A stretch of DNA of 64,000 nt. Origin: Anderseniella sp963698275 (GTDB lineage Bacteria; Pseudomonadota; Alphaproteobacteria; Rhizobiales; Aestuariivirgaceae). The notes beneath the pieces were generated by a model that was not told the origin of the DNA, ran no database searches, and saw only the letters and a program-made list of their open reading frames with translations. The DNA lies in NCBI GenBank assembly GCA_963698275.1, contig CAVOQE010000006.1, forward strand, positions 1 to 64,000, read 5' to 3'. The first letter of the stretch is position 1; every line of letters starts with the position of its first letter. Shown here one piece after another: positions 1 to 9,055 of the stretch. A program made the translations under genes and the position numbers.

Positions 1-1691
1 ACCTCACCTTCACTCACCTCATAAAGCCGCGTGGCTATGGCCTTCCAGGCCGGGCGGTGGGTAATCGCCACGATGGTGTACTGGCTGCCCAGTCCGGCGA
101 TGTTTCGGCAAATGGCCGCCTCGGTGGTCTCGTCGAGCGCGCTGGTTACCTCGTCCAGGATCAACAGCGTCGGCTGGCGCACCAGGGCACGGGCCAGTGA
201 AAGCCGCTGACGCTGGCCGCCGGAAAGCTTGGAGCCCATATTGCCGATATGCGTGTCCAGTTTCTTGGGCAGCTTTTCTATAAAGCCGGCGGCGCCGGCG
301 GCGTGCAGCGCGGTCCAGACATCCTCGCGAGAAATGGTGTCGTCGCCCAGCGTGACATTATCGTAGATGGTGCCGTGCAACAGCGTCAGTTCCTGCGGCA
401 CGTAGCCGATGCCGGAGCGCCAGGCAGGCATGTCTATGTCGCCGATCGGGACACCATCGATGGTGATGGTGCCCGCGCCCGGTTGATGCAGCCCGGTCAG
501 GATATCGATGATGGTCGTCTTGCCCGCCCCTGACGGCCCGAGCAGAACCGTTACCTCGCCCGCCGGAATTTCAAGGTTGACCTGTTTCAGGATCGGCGTC
601 TTGTCATAGGCGAAGTCAACATTCTCGAAACGGCAGCCGGTCTCCAGCCTGGGATGCTTCACACCGGACCCGTGTTCAAGGCTGGTTTCAGCCTCGCCTA
701 TCATATTCATCAGCGATATGTAGGCCCCCTGCATGATCGCCGCCTGCTGCAGGTGCTCCTGCACCAGTTTCACCCGGGTGATGACCTGATAGTAGATGAT
801 GCCGAGAACCAGCAGGTCCGACAGGGGCGCATTGACGACCTGGGTTCCCACATAGAAGCCGGCGACCACCGTCAGTGCCACCATGATGTCCTGGCCGTGG
901 CTGAGCGCATGCCGCGAAAAATGCATGGCAAAATATGCCGCGCGCATTTCCTTCACCAGGCCTTCAAACAGGACGGAGAAGGTGGCGCCACGGTTCATGG
1001 ACTTGATTGCCTTCATGTTGCCGACAGCGTCCTGAACCTTTGAGCCCAGCTGGCCGGCGCGTTCCCATTGCTTCTTGCCGGCCTCGCGGGCGTACATCAC
1101 CAGCTTGTACAGCGGGAACGACAGGATGATGGCGGCGACCATCGTCAACAGGACCATGTGGCCGGAAATCAGCGTGGCTGCAGTGAGAAGTGCTATCGTC
1201 TGGACAATCGACACAACCACCATGGCCGCCGAAAAATAGGCTTCACCCGCGTGCATGGTCTGGGAGCCGATGGAATTCGCGATATGGCCCGGCGGCAGAT
1301 CTACAAAATACCCCCAACGCGCGCGCATGACGCCGTTCAGCAGCCGGCGCCGGATCTCGGCCTGCACCAACGCGACGGAAGAGGCGACATAGGTCATGGC
1401 CGACAGGGCAAGCAGGGACTTCAAGGTCAGCAAAACGCCGACGAAGACCACAAAGTTGGTGAGCGTCGGCGCAACGCCCATGGACTCGACGATACCGACC
1501 ACCAGCCTGTTCAGGCGCGAATCGCTGGCGACCCCTTCCCCACCCATCTGGCTGATCACCGGCAGGATTGCGCCCATGCTCAACATGTTCAGAAACCCGG
1601 CAATCAGCACGCAGACGGACACCGACCACGGCTTTGCACCCGGTGCGTTCAGGAAAATGTCGATCAATGTGCCGCGGCGTATAAATTTCAT
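1..1691 (-). CDS. ABC exporter, fused permease and ATPase (3' end outside window)
   Basis: About 563 codons are visible, from an ATG at 1691 to the window edge, so only the extreme C-terminus is missing. The N-terminal half carries several hydrophobic segments typical of a type-I ABC exporter membrane domain. The C-terminal half is a nucleotide-binding domain with Walker A GPSGAGKT, a Q-loop (YVPQE), the signature LSGGQRQR, Walker B LLILDE and a switch histidine in AITHR. The fused half-transporter should act as a homodimer in the inner membrane. The substrate cannot be told from sequence. It is transcribed away from the neighbouring acyl-CoA synthetase gene, so a link to the catabolic operon is not indicated. 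The 244 bases between the two genes show no feature I can name. Confidence 0.88.
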   Translation of the reverse strand, partial: MKFIRRGTLIDIFLNAPGAKPWSVSVCVLIAGFLNMLSMGAILPVISQMGGEGVASDSRLNRLVVGIVESMGVAPTLTNFVVFVGVLLTLKSLLALSAMTYVASSVALVQAEIRRRLLNGVMRARWGYFVDLPPGHIANSIGSQTMHAGEAYFSAAMVVVSIVQTIALLTAATLISGHMVLLTMVAAIILSFPLYKLVMYAREAGKKQWERAGQLGSKVQDAVGNMKAIKSMNRGATFSVLFEGLVKEMRAAYFAMHFSRHALSHGQDIMVALTVVAGFYVGTQVVNAPLSDLLVLGIIYYQVITRVKLVQEHLQQAAIMQGAYISLMNMIGEAETSLEHGSGVKHPRLETGCRFENVDFAYDKTPILKQVNLEIPAGEVTVLLGPSGAGKTTIIDILTGLHQPGAGTITIDGVPIGDIDMPAWRSGIGYVPQELTLLHGTIYDNVTLGDDTISREDVWTALHAAGAAGFIEKLPKKLDTHIGNMGSKLSGGQRQRLSLARALVRQPTLLILDEVTSALDETTEAAICRNIAGLGSQYTIVAITHRPAWKAIATRLYEVSEGE

Positions 1692-1935
1692 GCGCACCTC
1701 TAACAAGTGCAGACAGGCAAAGTATTCACGACTGCAATAGAGCAATACTGCCTCTCAATCTACAAGCAGCGGCAATTTGTCTTGCCGAAACAGTGCCGTC
1801 ATCATCACACTTCTTCAAAACAGGCCCCTTCCGGCTGTCGAAGGGCCAGGCGGCAACCTTTTTCGCAAAACCGGTTTGCAGCGTGGCGGCTTTTCACGGA
1901 CAGTTGTGGTAACGATCACAAGGGAGAATGCAGCC

Positions 1936-3462
1936 ATGCTCACTGGCGACATGCTGCGGCGGTCTGCAGAACGTTTTCCACAAAAACCGGCCATTGTCTG
2001 GGAAGGCCGTTCACTGAGCTACCGGGCACTCGACGACGCAGCCAACCGGTTGGCGAATGCGCTGATTGCACATGGTATCGCCAAGGGCGCAAAGGTCGGC
2101 ATCATAAGCCGCAACAGAACTGAATACGGCATTGCCTTCTTCGGCGTGGCCCGCTCCGGCGCGGTGCTGGTGAATGTCTCGGTGCTCTATGCGCCGGACG
2201 AACTGGTCTATGTGCTGGACAAGGCGGACATCGAGCTTCTGGTCTACGAAGACCTGTTTGCGGACAAGATAGAGGCTGTGCGCAACAGGTTACCCAAACT
2301 GCACAAGACGGTGCGGATCGCCAGTGACGGCAGTGATGAATTCACCCCGTTTTACCAGTCTTCACCTGCTGATCTACCCGCAGTCGCCATTCACGAGGAT
2401 GACCCGTTCTGCATGACCTATACCGGCGGGACGACCGGGCGCCCGAAGGGCGTACTGGTCAGCCACCGCAACCGGGCAGTCACCGCCCATACGGTGATGG
2501 TGGAAGAGGCCATCGACGAGCGCGATGTGGTCGGGATCATCACGCCGATGTTTCATGTCGCGGCCCTCAACATCATGTTCCAGCCGGCCGTTCTTGCCGG
2601 CGCCACCACGACACTGCTGAGCAAATGGGACGCGGGCGATTTCGCCGACATGGCGCAGCGCACGGGCATGACCGCCGCCTTCATGGTGCCGACACAGGTA
2701 TCGATGGTGGTCAGCGACCCGCAATTCGATGCGGCGAGATTTGCAAGCTGGCGCAAGCTGTCATTTGCCGGCGCCCCGATGCCCGACTGGGTGCAGCACA
2801 AGATGCTCGAAGTGCTGCCCGACGTGAAAATGACCCAGATCTACGGCCAGTCGGAAATGGGCGTACTCACCTCGCTGCGCCACTGGTACCTGCCAGAGAA
2901 ACTCGGCTCGGTCGGGCGCCAGGTCTATAATGTGGATGTGGCGGTGATTGATGCCGACGGACACCCGGTAGCGCCCGGCGAAATCGGCGAAATCGTCTCG
3001 CGCGGCGACAATGTGATGCTGGAATATTATGATGAACCGGAACAGACGGCCTCATTCTGGCGCCATGGCTGGGCCCACACCGACGATGTCGGCACCATTG
3101 ACGAGGACGGGTTCATCACCCTGGTCGACCGCTCCAAGGACATGATCATTTCCGGTGGCGAGAACGTCTATCCGAAAGAGATCGAAAACGCCATCTACGA
3201 TCACGAGGCCGTCGCCGAATGCGCCGTGTTCGGCATTCCGCATGACAAATGGGGTGAGGTTCCCGCCGCCTATGTGTGCCTGAAAGACAATACCGAGCTT
3301 TCCGAACAGGACCTCATTGCCCATTGCGCTGCCCGCCTGGCGCAGTTCAAGCGCCCGCGCATCGTCAGATTCGTCGATGAGTTTCCCAAAACACCGATCG
3401 GCAAGATTCAGAAGAACATCCTGCGCGAGCCCTACTGGAAGGACAGGGAGAAGAAGATCTAG
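1936..3462 (+). CDS. acyl-CoA synthetase (AMP-forming)
   Basis: A 508-residue member of the ANL (AMP-binding) superfamily that should activate a carboxylic acid to its CoA thioester through an acyl-adenylate. The P-loop reads TYTGGTTGRPKGV. The adenylate-binding motif YGQSE, the HTDDVG segment and the C-terminal catalytic lysine in PIGKIQK are all present. The frame is open further upstream to 1777, but the ATG at 1936 has a Shine-Dalgarno (AGGGAGA) and begins where homology to the family begins. It is the first gene of the plus-strand run and lies 95 bases before the ring-modifying monooxygenase gene. Its sequence looks more like general fatty or aromatic acyl-CoA ligases than the two aminobenzoate-type ligases further downstream, so it may activate a different substrate. 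Confidence 0.87.
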   Translation: MLTGDMLRRSAERFPQKPAIVWEGRSLSYRALDDAANRLANALIAHGIAKGAKVGIISRNRTEYGIAFFGVARSGAVLVNVSVLYAPDELVYVLDKADIELLVYEDLFADKIEAVRNRLPKLHKTVRIASDGSDEFTPFYQSSPADLPAVAIHEDDPFCMTYTGGTTGRPKGVLVSHRNRAVTAHTVMVEEAIDERDVVGIITPMFHVAALNIMFQPAVLAGATTTLLSKWDAGDFADMAQRTGMTAAFMVPTQVSMVVSDPQFDAARFASWRKLSFAGAPMPDWVQHKMLEVLPDVKMTQIYGQSEMGVLTSLRHWYLPEKLGSVGRQVYNVDVAVIDADGHPVAPGEIGEIVSRGDNVMLEYYDEPEQTASFWRHGWAHTDDVGTIDEDGFITLVDRSKDMIISGGENVYPKEIENAIYDHEAVAECAVFGIPHDKWGEVPAAYVCLKDNTELSEQDLIAHCAARLAQFKRPRIVRFVDEFPKTPIGKIQKNILREPYWKDREKKI

Positions 3463-3474
3463 TTCATATATAAA

Positions 3475-3492
3475 TATTTTACTTTTAAAATA
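3475..3492. promoter_or_regulatory. AT-rich palindrome, candidate MarR operator
   Basis: TATTTTACTTTTAAAATA is a perfect inverted repeat (7-base arms, 4-base spacer) in an unusually AT-rich stretch between the acyl-CoA synthetase and the monooxygenase/reductase genes, about 65 bases before the latter's start. AT-rich palindromes of this size are typical MarR-family sites and a MarR gene lies in the same operon. Binding is inferred. An AT-rich promoter or a weak terminator are alternatives. Confidence 0.4.
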
Positions 3493-3557
3493 ATCTCTCG
3501 CTGATGCATGATTGCCCCATCTAACGCAGCGTTTCTGCTGACTGGAGGATGGACCGG

Positions 3558-5852
3558 ATGAAGGCTGGATGTATCGGCGGCGGACCGGCGGGTTTGTATT
3601 TCGCCATTTCGATGAAATTGCGCGATCCCGCCCATGAGGTCATCGTCTATGAGCGAAACCGGGCTGACGACACCTTCGGCTGGGGCGTGGTGCTGTCCGA
3701 TGAAACCCTGGACAACCTGGCAGCCAATGACGCTGTCAGTGCCGCTGCAATCCGCGAGCATTTTTCCTACTGGGACGACATTGCCGTTCATTTCAAGGGC
3801 ACGACGCAACTGTCGACCGGACATGGTTTCTGCGGCATCGGCCGCATGCGGTTGCTGCAGATCCTGCAGGCGCGGGCCCGCGAGGTGGGCGTGGACCTGC
3901 GCTATGAAACCGAAATCACGGATATCGACGACCTGATGCAATCGCACGACATTGTGGTGGCGCCAGATGGCGTCAACTCGATTGCACGGGGGAAATTCCA
4001 GGACGTGTTCAAGCCGGATATCGATGTTCGCAAGTGCCATTATATCTGGCTCGGCACGCATCAGAAATTCGACGACGCCTTCACCTTCATTTTTGAAGAG
4101 ACCGAGCACGGCTGGATATGGGTGCATGCCTACCAGTTCGATCCCGACACCGCGACGTTCATTATCGAATGCTCCGACGAGACCTATCAGCGTTTCGGTT
4201 TCGAACATATGAGCCAGCAGGAATCCATTGCGACCTGCGAGGCGATCTTCAAGGATCATCTCGGCGGACATTCACTGATGACCAATGCCGGGCACATACG
4301 CGGCTCGGCCTGGATCCGGTTTCCGCGCGTGCTGTGCGAGCGCTGGAGCCACAAGAACCTGGTGCTGATGGGCGATGCGGCGGCCAGTGCGCATTTTTCC
4401 ATCGGGTCCGGCACCAAGCTGGCCCTGGAAAGCGCCATTGCGCTGGCGGACTACCTGCACACGGAACCGTCCATGCAGGCCGCGTTTGAAAAATATGAAG
4501 ACGCCCGCCGGCTGGAGGTTCTGCGGCTGCAATCGGCAGCGCGCAATTCGCTGGAATGGTTTGAAGACATCGAGCGCTATTTCAACCTGGACCCTGTGCA
4601 ATTCAATTACTCTTTGATGACGCGGTCGCAGCGCATCAGTCACGAAAACCTGCGCCTGCGCGATCCTGAGTGGATGCAGCAGGCGGAACGCTGGTTCCAG
4701 ACACGCTCCGGCGTGCCTGAGAGTGAACCTGTGCGGCCGCCGATGTTTGCCCCCTACTCCCTGCGTGGCCTGACTCTGAAGAACCGCGTCGTGGTCTCGC
4801 CGATGGCGCAATACAAGGCCGTGGACGGCTGCCCGACCGACTGGCACCTGGTGCACTATGGCGAGCGCGCCAAGGGCGGCGCCGGGCTGGTGTACACGGA
4901 AATGACCTGTGTCAGCCCACACGGGAGGATCACGCCGGGCTGTACCGGCCTATATGCACCGGACCATGAAGCCGCGTGGCAACGGCTGGTGGATTTCATC
5001 CATATCGAGACCGATGCCAAAATCTGCTGCCAGCTCGGCCATTCCGGTTCCAAGGGTTCAACCCAGGTCGGTTGGGAAGACATGGACGCGCCGTTGCAAG
5101 ACGGCAACTGGCCCTTGCTGGCGGCCTCCGACATTGCCTGGTCGCCACGAAACCAGACACCCAAACCGATGGACCGCGCCGACATGGATATGGTGCGCGA
5201 TCAGTTCGTGGCGTCTGCACAAATGGCGGACCGTGCCGGCTTCGACATGATCGAGCTGCACTGCGCCCACGGTTATCTTTTGTCATCCTTCATCACACCG
5301 CTGACCAATCATAGAACCGATGACTATGGCGGCAGCCTGGAAAACCGCATGCGCTATCCGCTTGAGGTGTTTGCCGCGGTACGGGCCGTTTGGCCTGAAG
5401 ACAAGCCGATTGCGGTCCGGATTTCCGCCACTGACTGGATGGACGATGAGGGCATCACACCGCAGGATGCTGTCGACATTGCCCGCATGCTGAAGCAAGC
5501 CGGCGTCGATATCTGCGATGTGTCAGCCGGCCAGACATCCGCAACCGCGCAACCGGTCTATGGCCGCATGTTCCAGACACCGTTTTCCGACCGCATCCGC
5601 AATGAAGCCGGCATCGCCACCATGGCGGTCGGCAACATCTATGAGGCAGACCATGTAAACTCCATCCTGATGGCCGGCCGGGCCGATCTGGTATGCCTGG
5701 CCCGTCCACACCTTTCCGATCCCTACTGGACGCTGCATGCCGCTGTCGCGCTGGGTGACACGAAAGCCGAATGGCCAGCCCCCTATCAGGCCGGGCGCGA
5801 CCAGGCCTACCGCCTGGCAGAGCGGTCCGAACAACTCACAATGAAGGTGTGA
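3558..5852 (+). CDS. aminobenzoyl-CoA / salicylyl-CoA monooxygenase-reductase fusion
   Basis: A 764-residue two-domain flavoenzyme. Residues 1 to about 385 are an FAD monooxygenase of the p-hydroxybenzoate hydroxylase class, with the dinucleotide motif GGGPAG at the start and a GDAAASAHFSIGSG segment that contacts FAD. From about residue 393 a full old-yellow-enzyme (NADH:flavin oxidoreductase) domain follows, with the HCAHGYL and YGGSLENR signatures. This architecture is that of 2-aminobenzoyl-CoA monooxygenase/reductase from Azoarcus evansii, which hydroxylates the ring at C5 and then reduces it to a non-aromatic 2-amino-5-oxocyclohexene carboxyl-CoA. Salicylyl-CoA 5-hydroxylases have a related N-terminal domain. 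The ATG at 3558 is preferred over 3549 because GGAGG sits 9 bases before it. The neighbouring ligases and beta-oxidation-type enzymes support the aminobenzoate reading; salicylate is the main alternative. Confidence 0.87.
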   Translation: MKAGCIGGGPAGLYFAISMKLRDPAHEVIVYERNRADDTFGWGVVLSDETLDNLAANDAVSAAAIREHFSYWDDIAVHFKGTTQLSTGHGFCGIGRMRLLQILQARAREVGVDLRYETEITDIDDLMQSHDIVVAPDGVNSIARGKFQDVFKPDIDVRKCHYIWLGTHQKFDDAFTFIFEETEHGWIWVHAYQFDPDTATFIIECSDETYQRFGFEHMSQQESIATCEAIFKDHLGGHSLMTNAGHIRGSAWIRFPRVLCERWSHKNLVLMGDAAASAHFSIGSGTKLALESAIALADYLHTEPSMQAAFEKYEDARRLEVLRLQSAARNSLEWFEDIERYFNLDPVQFNYSLMTRSQRISHENLRLRDPEWMQQAERWFQTRSGVPESEPVRPPMFAPYSLRGLTLKNRVVVSPMAQYKAVDGCPTDWHLVHYGERAKGGAGLVYTEMTCVSPHGRITPGCTGLYAPDHEAAWQRLVDFIHIETDAKICCQLGHSGSKGSTQVGWEDMDAPLQDGNWPLLAASDIAWSPRNQTPKPMDRADMDMVRDQFVASAQMADRAGFDMIELHCAHGYLLSSFITPLTNHRTDDYGGSLENRMRYPLEVFAAVRAVWPEDKPIAVRISATDWMDDEGITPQDAVDIARMLKQAGVDICDVSAGQTSATAQPVYGRMFQTPFSDRIRNEAGIATMAVGNIYEADHVNSILMAGRADLVCLARPHLSDPYWTLHAAVALGDTKAEWPAPYQAGRDQAYRLAERSEQLTMKV

Positions 5853-5854
5853 TC

Positions 5855-6622
5855 ATGCAAGTGAACCTTGACGGACAGCATGCACTGGTGACCGGCGGTG
5901 GAACCGGTGTCGGCCTGGCCATCGCCGTGGCGCTGGCTAAGGCAGGTGCCGCCGTGACCATCACCGGGCGCCGTGAAGCGCCTCTCCGGGATGCGGCAGC
6001 GGGACATTCGGCAATGGGCTTCGTCATTGCTGACGTTACCGATGCCGATGCCCTGCGCGCTGCTTTCATCAAAGCGACGGACGAACGCGGACCGGTGTCT
6101 ATCGTTATCGCCAATGCCGGGGTAGCGGAAAGCCAGCCGTTCAGCCGGCTGACTGCCGAGCAATGGCAGCACACCATAGACGTCAACCTGACCGGCGTGT
6201 TCAACACGTTCAAGTGCGGGCTTGACCCGATGCTGGCCGCAGGCCGGGGCCGGATGATCGCCATCGCCTCGGTGGCGGGCCTGAGGGGCAGCGCCTATGT
6301 CAGTTCCTATTGCGCAGCCAAGCACGGCGTGGTCGGCCTGACCCGCGCGCTGGCTGCCGAACTTGGGCCCAAGGGCATTACCGTCAATGCCATATGCCCG
6401 GGCTATACCGACACACCGATGCTGGACCGGACGCTGGACAACATTGTCGAGAAAACCGGCATGAGCCGTGAACAGGCCACAGCCAGCCTGCTGAAAGGAT
6501 CGCCAACCAGCCAGTTCGTACAGCCTTCCGAAATCGCAGACCTGGTGCTGCAGCTTTGCGCCGATGCTGGCTCCAAGCGCAACGGCGAAGCGATTGCCAT
6601 GCCGGAAGGGATCGCAGGATGA
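5855..6622 (+). CDS. SDR-family 3-hydroxyacyl-CoA dehydrogenase-like
   Basis: A 255-residue short-chain dehydrogenase/reductase. The cofactor motif TGGGTGVG lies near the N-terminus, NAG follows at about residue 90, and the catalytic Ser and the YxxxK pair (SSYCAAK) lie around residues 140-160. It should interconvert a hydroxyl and a keto group on the ring-reduced CoA thioester using NAD(P)H, a step of the beta-oxidation-like lower pathway. Its ATG lies 2 bases after the monooxygenase/reductase stop, and its stop overlaps the MarR start (ATGA), so it is co-transcribed with both. An open frame upstream from 5771 lies inside the previous gene and was not used as the start. The exact substrate is inferred from context only. 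Confidence 0.87.
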   Translation: MQVNLDGQHALVTGGGTGVGLAIAVALAKAGAAVTITGRREAPLRDAAAGHSAMGFVIADVTDADALRAAFIKATDERGPVSIVIANAGVAESQPFSRLTAEQWQHTIDVNLTGVFNTFKCGLDPMLAAGRGRMIAIASVAGLRGSAYVSSYCAAKHGVVGLTRALAAELGPKGITVNAICPGYTDTPMLDRTLDNIVEKTGMSREQATASLLKGSPTSQFVQPSEIADLVLQLCADAGSKRNGEAIAMPEGIAG

Positions 6623-7095
6623 CGGCCCCCCTGAAACAACCGGAACACCCCCCGGCCTCAAAACAGCGCCTGCGCTTCTGGCTGCGGCTGTTGAAACTGC
6701 AGCGCCACATGGAAGCCGTGTTAAGGGAAAAACTGCGGGCGGAGTTCGGCACCACGCTGCCGCGGTTTGACGTCATGGCCGCACTGCATCATCATGAACG
6801 GGGCCTGCGCATGAGCGCCCTGTCGTCCTTCCTCAAGGTCTCCAATGGCAATGTAACCGGTATCGTCGACCGGCTGGTGCTCGATGGCCATGTCATGCGG
6901 GTACCGGTCAAGGGCGACCGGCGCGCCATGGTGGTGCGGCTGACAAAGAAGGGCCGCGATGACTTCAGCCATATGGCCGGCGTGCACGAAGGCTGGGTCA
7001 ACGAACTGCTTGCCGAGCTTTCGCCTGATGAAGCCGACGCGATGATGGCCGGCATGGACCGTCTCAATCAATCCCTGGGAGAGCAACATGAGTGA
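6619..7095 (+). CDS. MarR-family regulator
   Basis: A 158-residue winged-helix protein. The recognition region MSALSSFLKVSNGNVTGIVDRL is followed by the wing with the DRR motif in KGDRRAMVVRLTKKG, both standard for MarR. Such proteins usually repress neighbouring aromatic-catabolism genes and let go when a ligand, often an aromatic acid or its CoA thioester, binds. The gene is embedded in the operon: its ATG overlaps the SDR stop, and the crotonase gene starts 8 bases before its own stop. The start at 6619 is used; the upstream ATG at 6556 lies inside the SDR gene. A candidate operator is the palindrome at 3475-3492. Confidence 0.88.
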   Translation: MTAPLKQPEHPPASKQRLRFWLRLLKLQRHMEAVLREKLRAEFGTTLPRFDVMAALHHHERGLRMSALSSFLKVSNGNVTGIVDRLVLDGHVMRVPVKGDRRAMVVRLTKKGRDDFSHMAGVHEGWVNELLAELSPDEADAMMAGMDRLNQSLGEQHE

Positions 7096-7900
7096 CATGA
7101 GCGGGCATCAGCCTGAACACTTCCATTGGCAGATGCAGGACAGTGTGGCGACCATCCGCCTGGCCCGGCCGGAACGCAAGAACCCGCTGACCTTCGACAG
7201 CTATGCGGAACTGCGCGACACATTTCGCGCGCTTGCTTATGCCGACGATGTGGACGTGGTGGTGTTTCTGCCCAATGAGGGCAATTTCTGCTCCGGCGGC
7301 GATGTGCATGACATTATCGGGCCCCTCACCAAAATGGACATGAAGGGCCTGTTGAACTTCACCCGCATGACCGGTGACCTGGTCAAGGCCATGTTAGGGT
7401 GCGGCAAGCCGGTGATCTCGGCGGTGGACGGCGTGGCCGTGGGTGCCGGCGCCATCATCACCATGGCATCAGACCTGCGGATTGCAACGCCGGGCGCCAG
7501 AACCGCCTTCCTGTTCACCCGCGTCGGGCTGGCCGGATGCGACATGGGAGCGTGCGCCCTGCTGCCGCGCATTATCGGTCAGGGACGCGCTGCGGAGCTG
7601 TTGTACACCGGGCGCGCCATGACGGCCGAGGAAGGCGAGCGCTGGGGGTACTACAACCGCCTTGTGGACGAAAAAGACCTCGAGGCAGACGCGCTGGCGC
7701 TGGCGGCCAGGATCGCGGCGGGACCGAATTTCGCCCACTCCATCACCAAGACACAGCTCAACCACGAATGGTCGATGAGCCTGGAGCAGGCCATTGAAGC
7801 CGAAGCGCAGGCGCAGGCCATCTGCATGCAGACCCAGGACTTCCATCGCGCCTATGAGGCGTTTGTGGCCAAGGAAAAACCCGTATTCGAGGGCAATTGA
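7088..7900 (+). CDS. crotonase-superfamily protein, possible ring hydrolase
   Basis: A 270-residue enoyl-CoA hydratase/isomerase fold protein. The oxyanion-hole segments NFCSGGD and DGVAVGAGAIITMASD are recognisable. The two glutamates used by true enoyl-CoA hydratases are not there: the first position reads GAGAIITM where GGGCELAM is usual, and the second reads LFTRVGL where FGQPEI is usual. Instead an aspartate is seen in AGCDMGAC, at about the place where MenB and ring-cleaving BadI-like enzymes have one. In this operon it may therefore open the reduced ring (a ketocyclohexane carboxyl-CoA hydrolase activity) rather than hydrate a double bond. That is inference; the fold assignment is firm. 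Confidence 0.85.
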   Translation: MSDMSGHQPEHFHWQMQDSVATIRLARPERKNPLTFDSYAELRDTFRALAYADDVDVVVFLPNEGNFCSGGDVHDIIGPLTKMDMKGLLNFTRMTGDLVKAMLGCGKPVISAVDGVAVGAGAIITMASDLRIATPGARTAFLFTRVGLAGCDMGACALLPRIIGQGRAAELLYTGRAMTAEEGERWGYYNRLVDEKDLEADALALAARIAAGPNFAHSITKTQLNHEWSMSLEQAIEAEAQAQAICMQTQDFHRAYEAFVAKEKPVFEGN

Positions 7901-7902
7901 TC

Positions 7903-9051
7903 ATGCCGGACACAAGCTTTCTGCACTGGCCGTTCTTTGAAGACAGGCACCGCGACCTGGCCGCAGCGCTGGATCAGTGGTGTCAGGACAACCTGCCGGT
8001 AGATCATTCGGATGTTGATGCAGCCTGCAAGGCACTGGTGGCCAAACTGGGGCAAGATGGCTGGCTTGAGCACTCGGCCATTGATCCCGACCAGCCCGGC
8101 ATGCTGGACGTGCGCAGCCTGTGCCTGATCCGCGAAACACTGGCGCGTCATGACGGGCTCGCCGATTTTTCATTCGCCATGCAGGGCCTCGGCACCGGCG
8201 CGATCTCGTTGTTTGGCACGGCTGAGCAGCAGAACTGGTTGCGCAAGACGAGAGTCGGACAAGCGCTGTCGGCGTTCGCACTGAGCGAACCCCGGTCCGG
8301 TTCCGATGTGGCGGCAATGGACATGACGGCTGTGTGCGACGGCAACCACTTCGTTCTGAACGGCGAGAAAACCTGGATTTCCAATGGCGGTATCGCCGAC
8401 TTTTACTGCGTCTTCGCCCGCACCGGCGAGGCGCCGGGCGCCAAAGGGTTGTCGTGTTTCCTGGTACCGGCAGACACCGACGGCCTGAACATAGCAGAAC
8501 GTCTGGAGGTCATCGCCCCTCACCCGCTGGCACGACTGGAGTTTGACAATGTCCGCGTCAGTGCCGATGCGCTGATCGGTGAGCCCGGACAGGGCTTCAA
8601 GGTGGCCATGTCGGTATTGGATATTTTCCGTTCGACGGTCGGGGCCGCTGCACTCGGATTTGCACGCCGGGCGCTGGATGAAACACTGGATCGGGTGCGC
8701 GAGCGTGAATTGTTTGGCGCCCCGATGGCCGAGTTGCAGATGGTCCAGGGCCACGTAGCCGACATGGCGCTGGATGTGGATGCCAGCGCCCTGCTGGTCT
8801 ATCGCGCCGCGTGGACCAAGGATACAGGCGCTGCCCGGGTCACCCGCGAGGCGGCCATGGCGAAACTGCATGCAACGGACCGGGCACAGGCCGTCATCGA
8901 CCGTGCTGTGCAGTTGCATGGCGGCGACGGGGTGCGCAGCGGTCACATCGTGGAAAGCCTGTACCGCGAAATCCGGGCGCTGCGCATTTATGAAGGCGCA
9001 TCGGATGTACAAAAAGTGGTCATTGCACGCCAGATGATGGCAGGAGATTAA
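7903..9051 (+). CDS. acyl-CoA dehydrogenase
   Basis: A 382-residue acyl-CoA dehydrogenase with the usual N-terminal helical, middle beta and C-terminal helical domains. The flavin-contact segments FALSEPRSGSD and the tryptophan loop KTWISNGG are present, and the C-terminal region has QLHGGDGV and the probable catalytic base in RIYEGASDVQK. It should oxidise an acyl- or cyclohexane carboxyl-CoA with electrons passing to ETF. The ATG at 7903 is 2 bases past the crotonase stop; a TTG at 7897 is less likely. The gene order crotonase, dehydrogenase, ligase resembles published aerobic aminobenzoyl-CoA clusters. Confidence 0.9.
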   Translation: MPDTSFLHWPFFEDRHRDLAAALDQWCQDNLPVDHSDVDAACKALVAKLGQDGWLEHSAIDPDQPGMLDVRSLCLIRETLARHDGLADFSFAMQGLGTGAISLFGTAEQQNWLRKTRVGQALSAFALSEPRSGSDVAAMDMTAVCDGNHFVLNGEKTWISNGGIADFYCVFARTGEAPGAKGLSCFLVPADTDGLNIAERLEVIAPHPLARLEFDNVRVSADALIGEPGQGFKVAMSVLDIFRSTVGAAALGFARRALDETLDRVRERELFGAPMAELQMVQGHVADMALDVDASALLVYRAAWTKDTGAARVTREAAMAKLHATDRAQAVIDRAVQLHGGDGVRSGHIVESLYREIRALRIYEGASDVQKVVIARQMMAGD

Positions 9052-9055
9052 GCAG

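Noticed and set aside
1068..1703. Long plus-strand open frame of 211 codons opposite the ABC exporter gene
   Set aside because: It is antisense to a gene with clear ABC-transporter motifs and has histidine- and glutamine-rich low-complexity sequence typical of GC-rich antisense frames.
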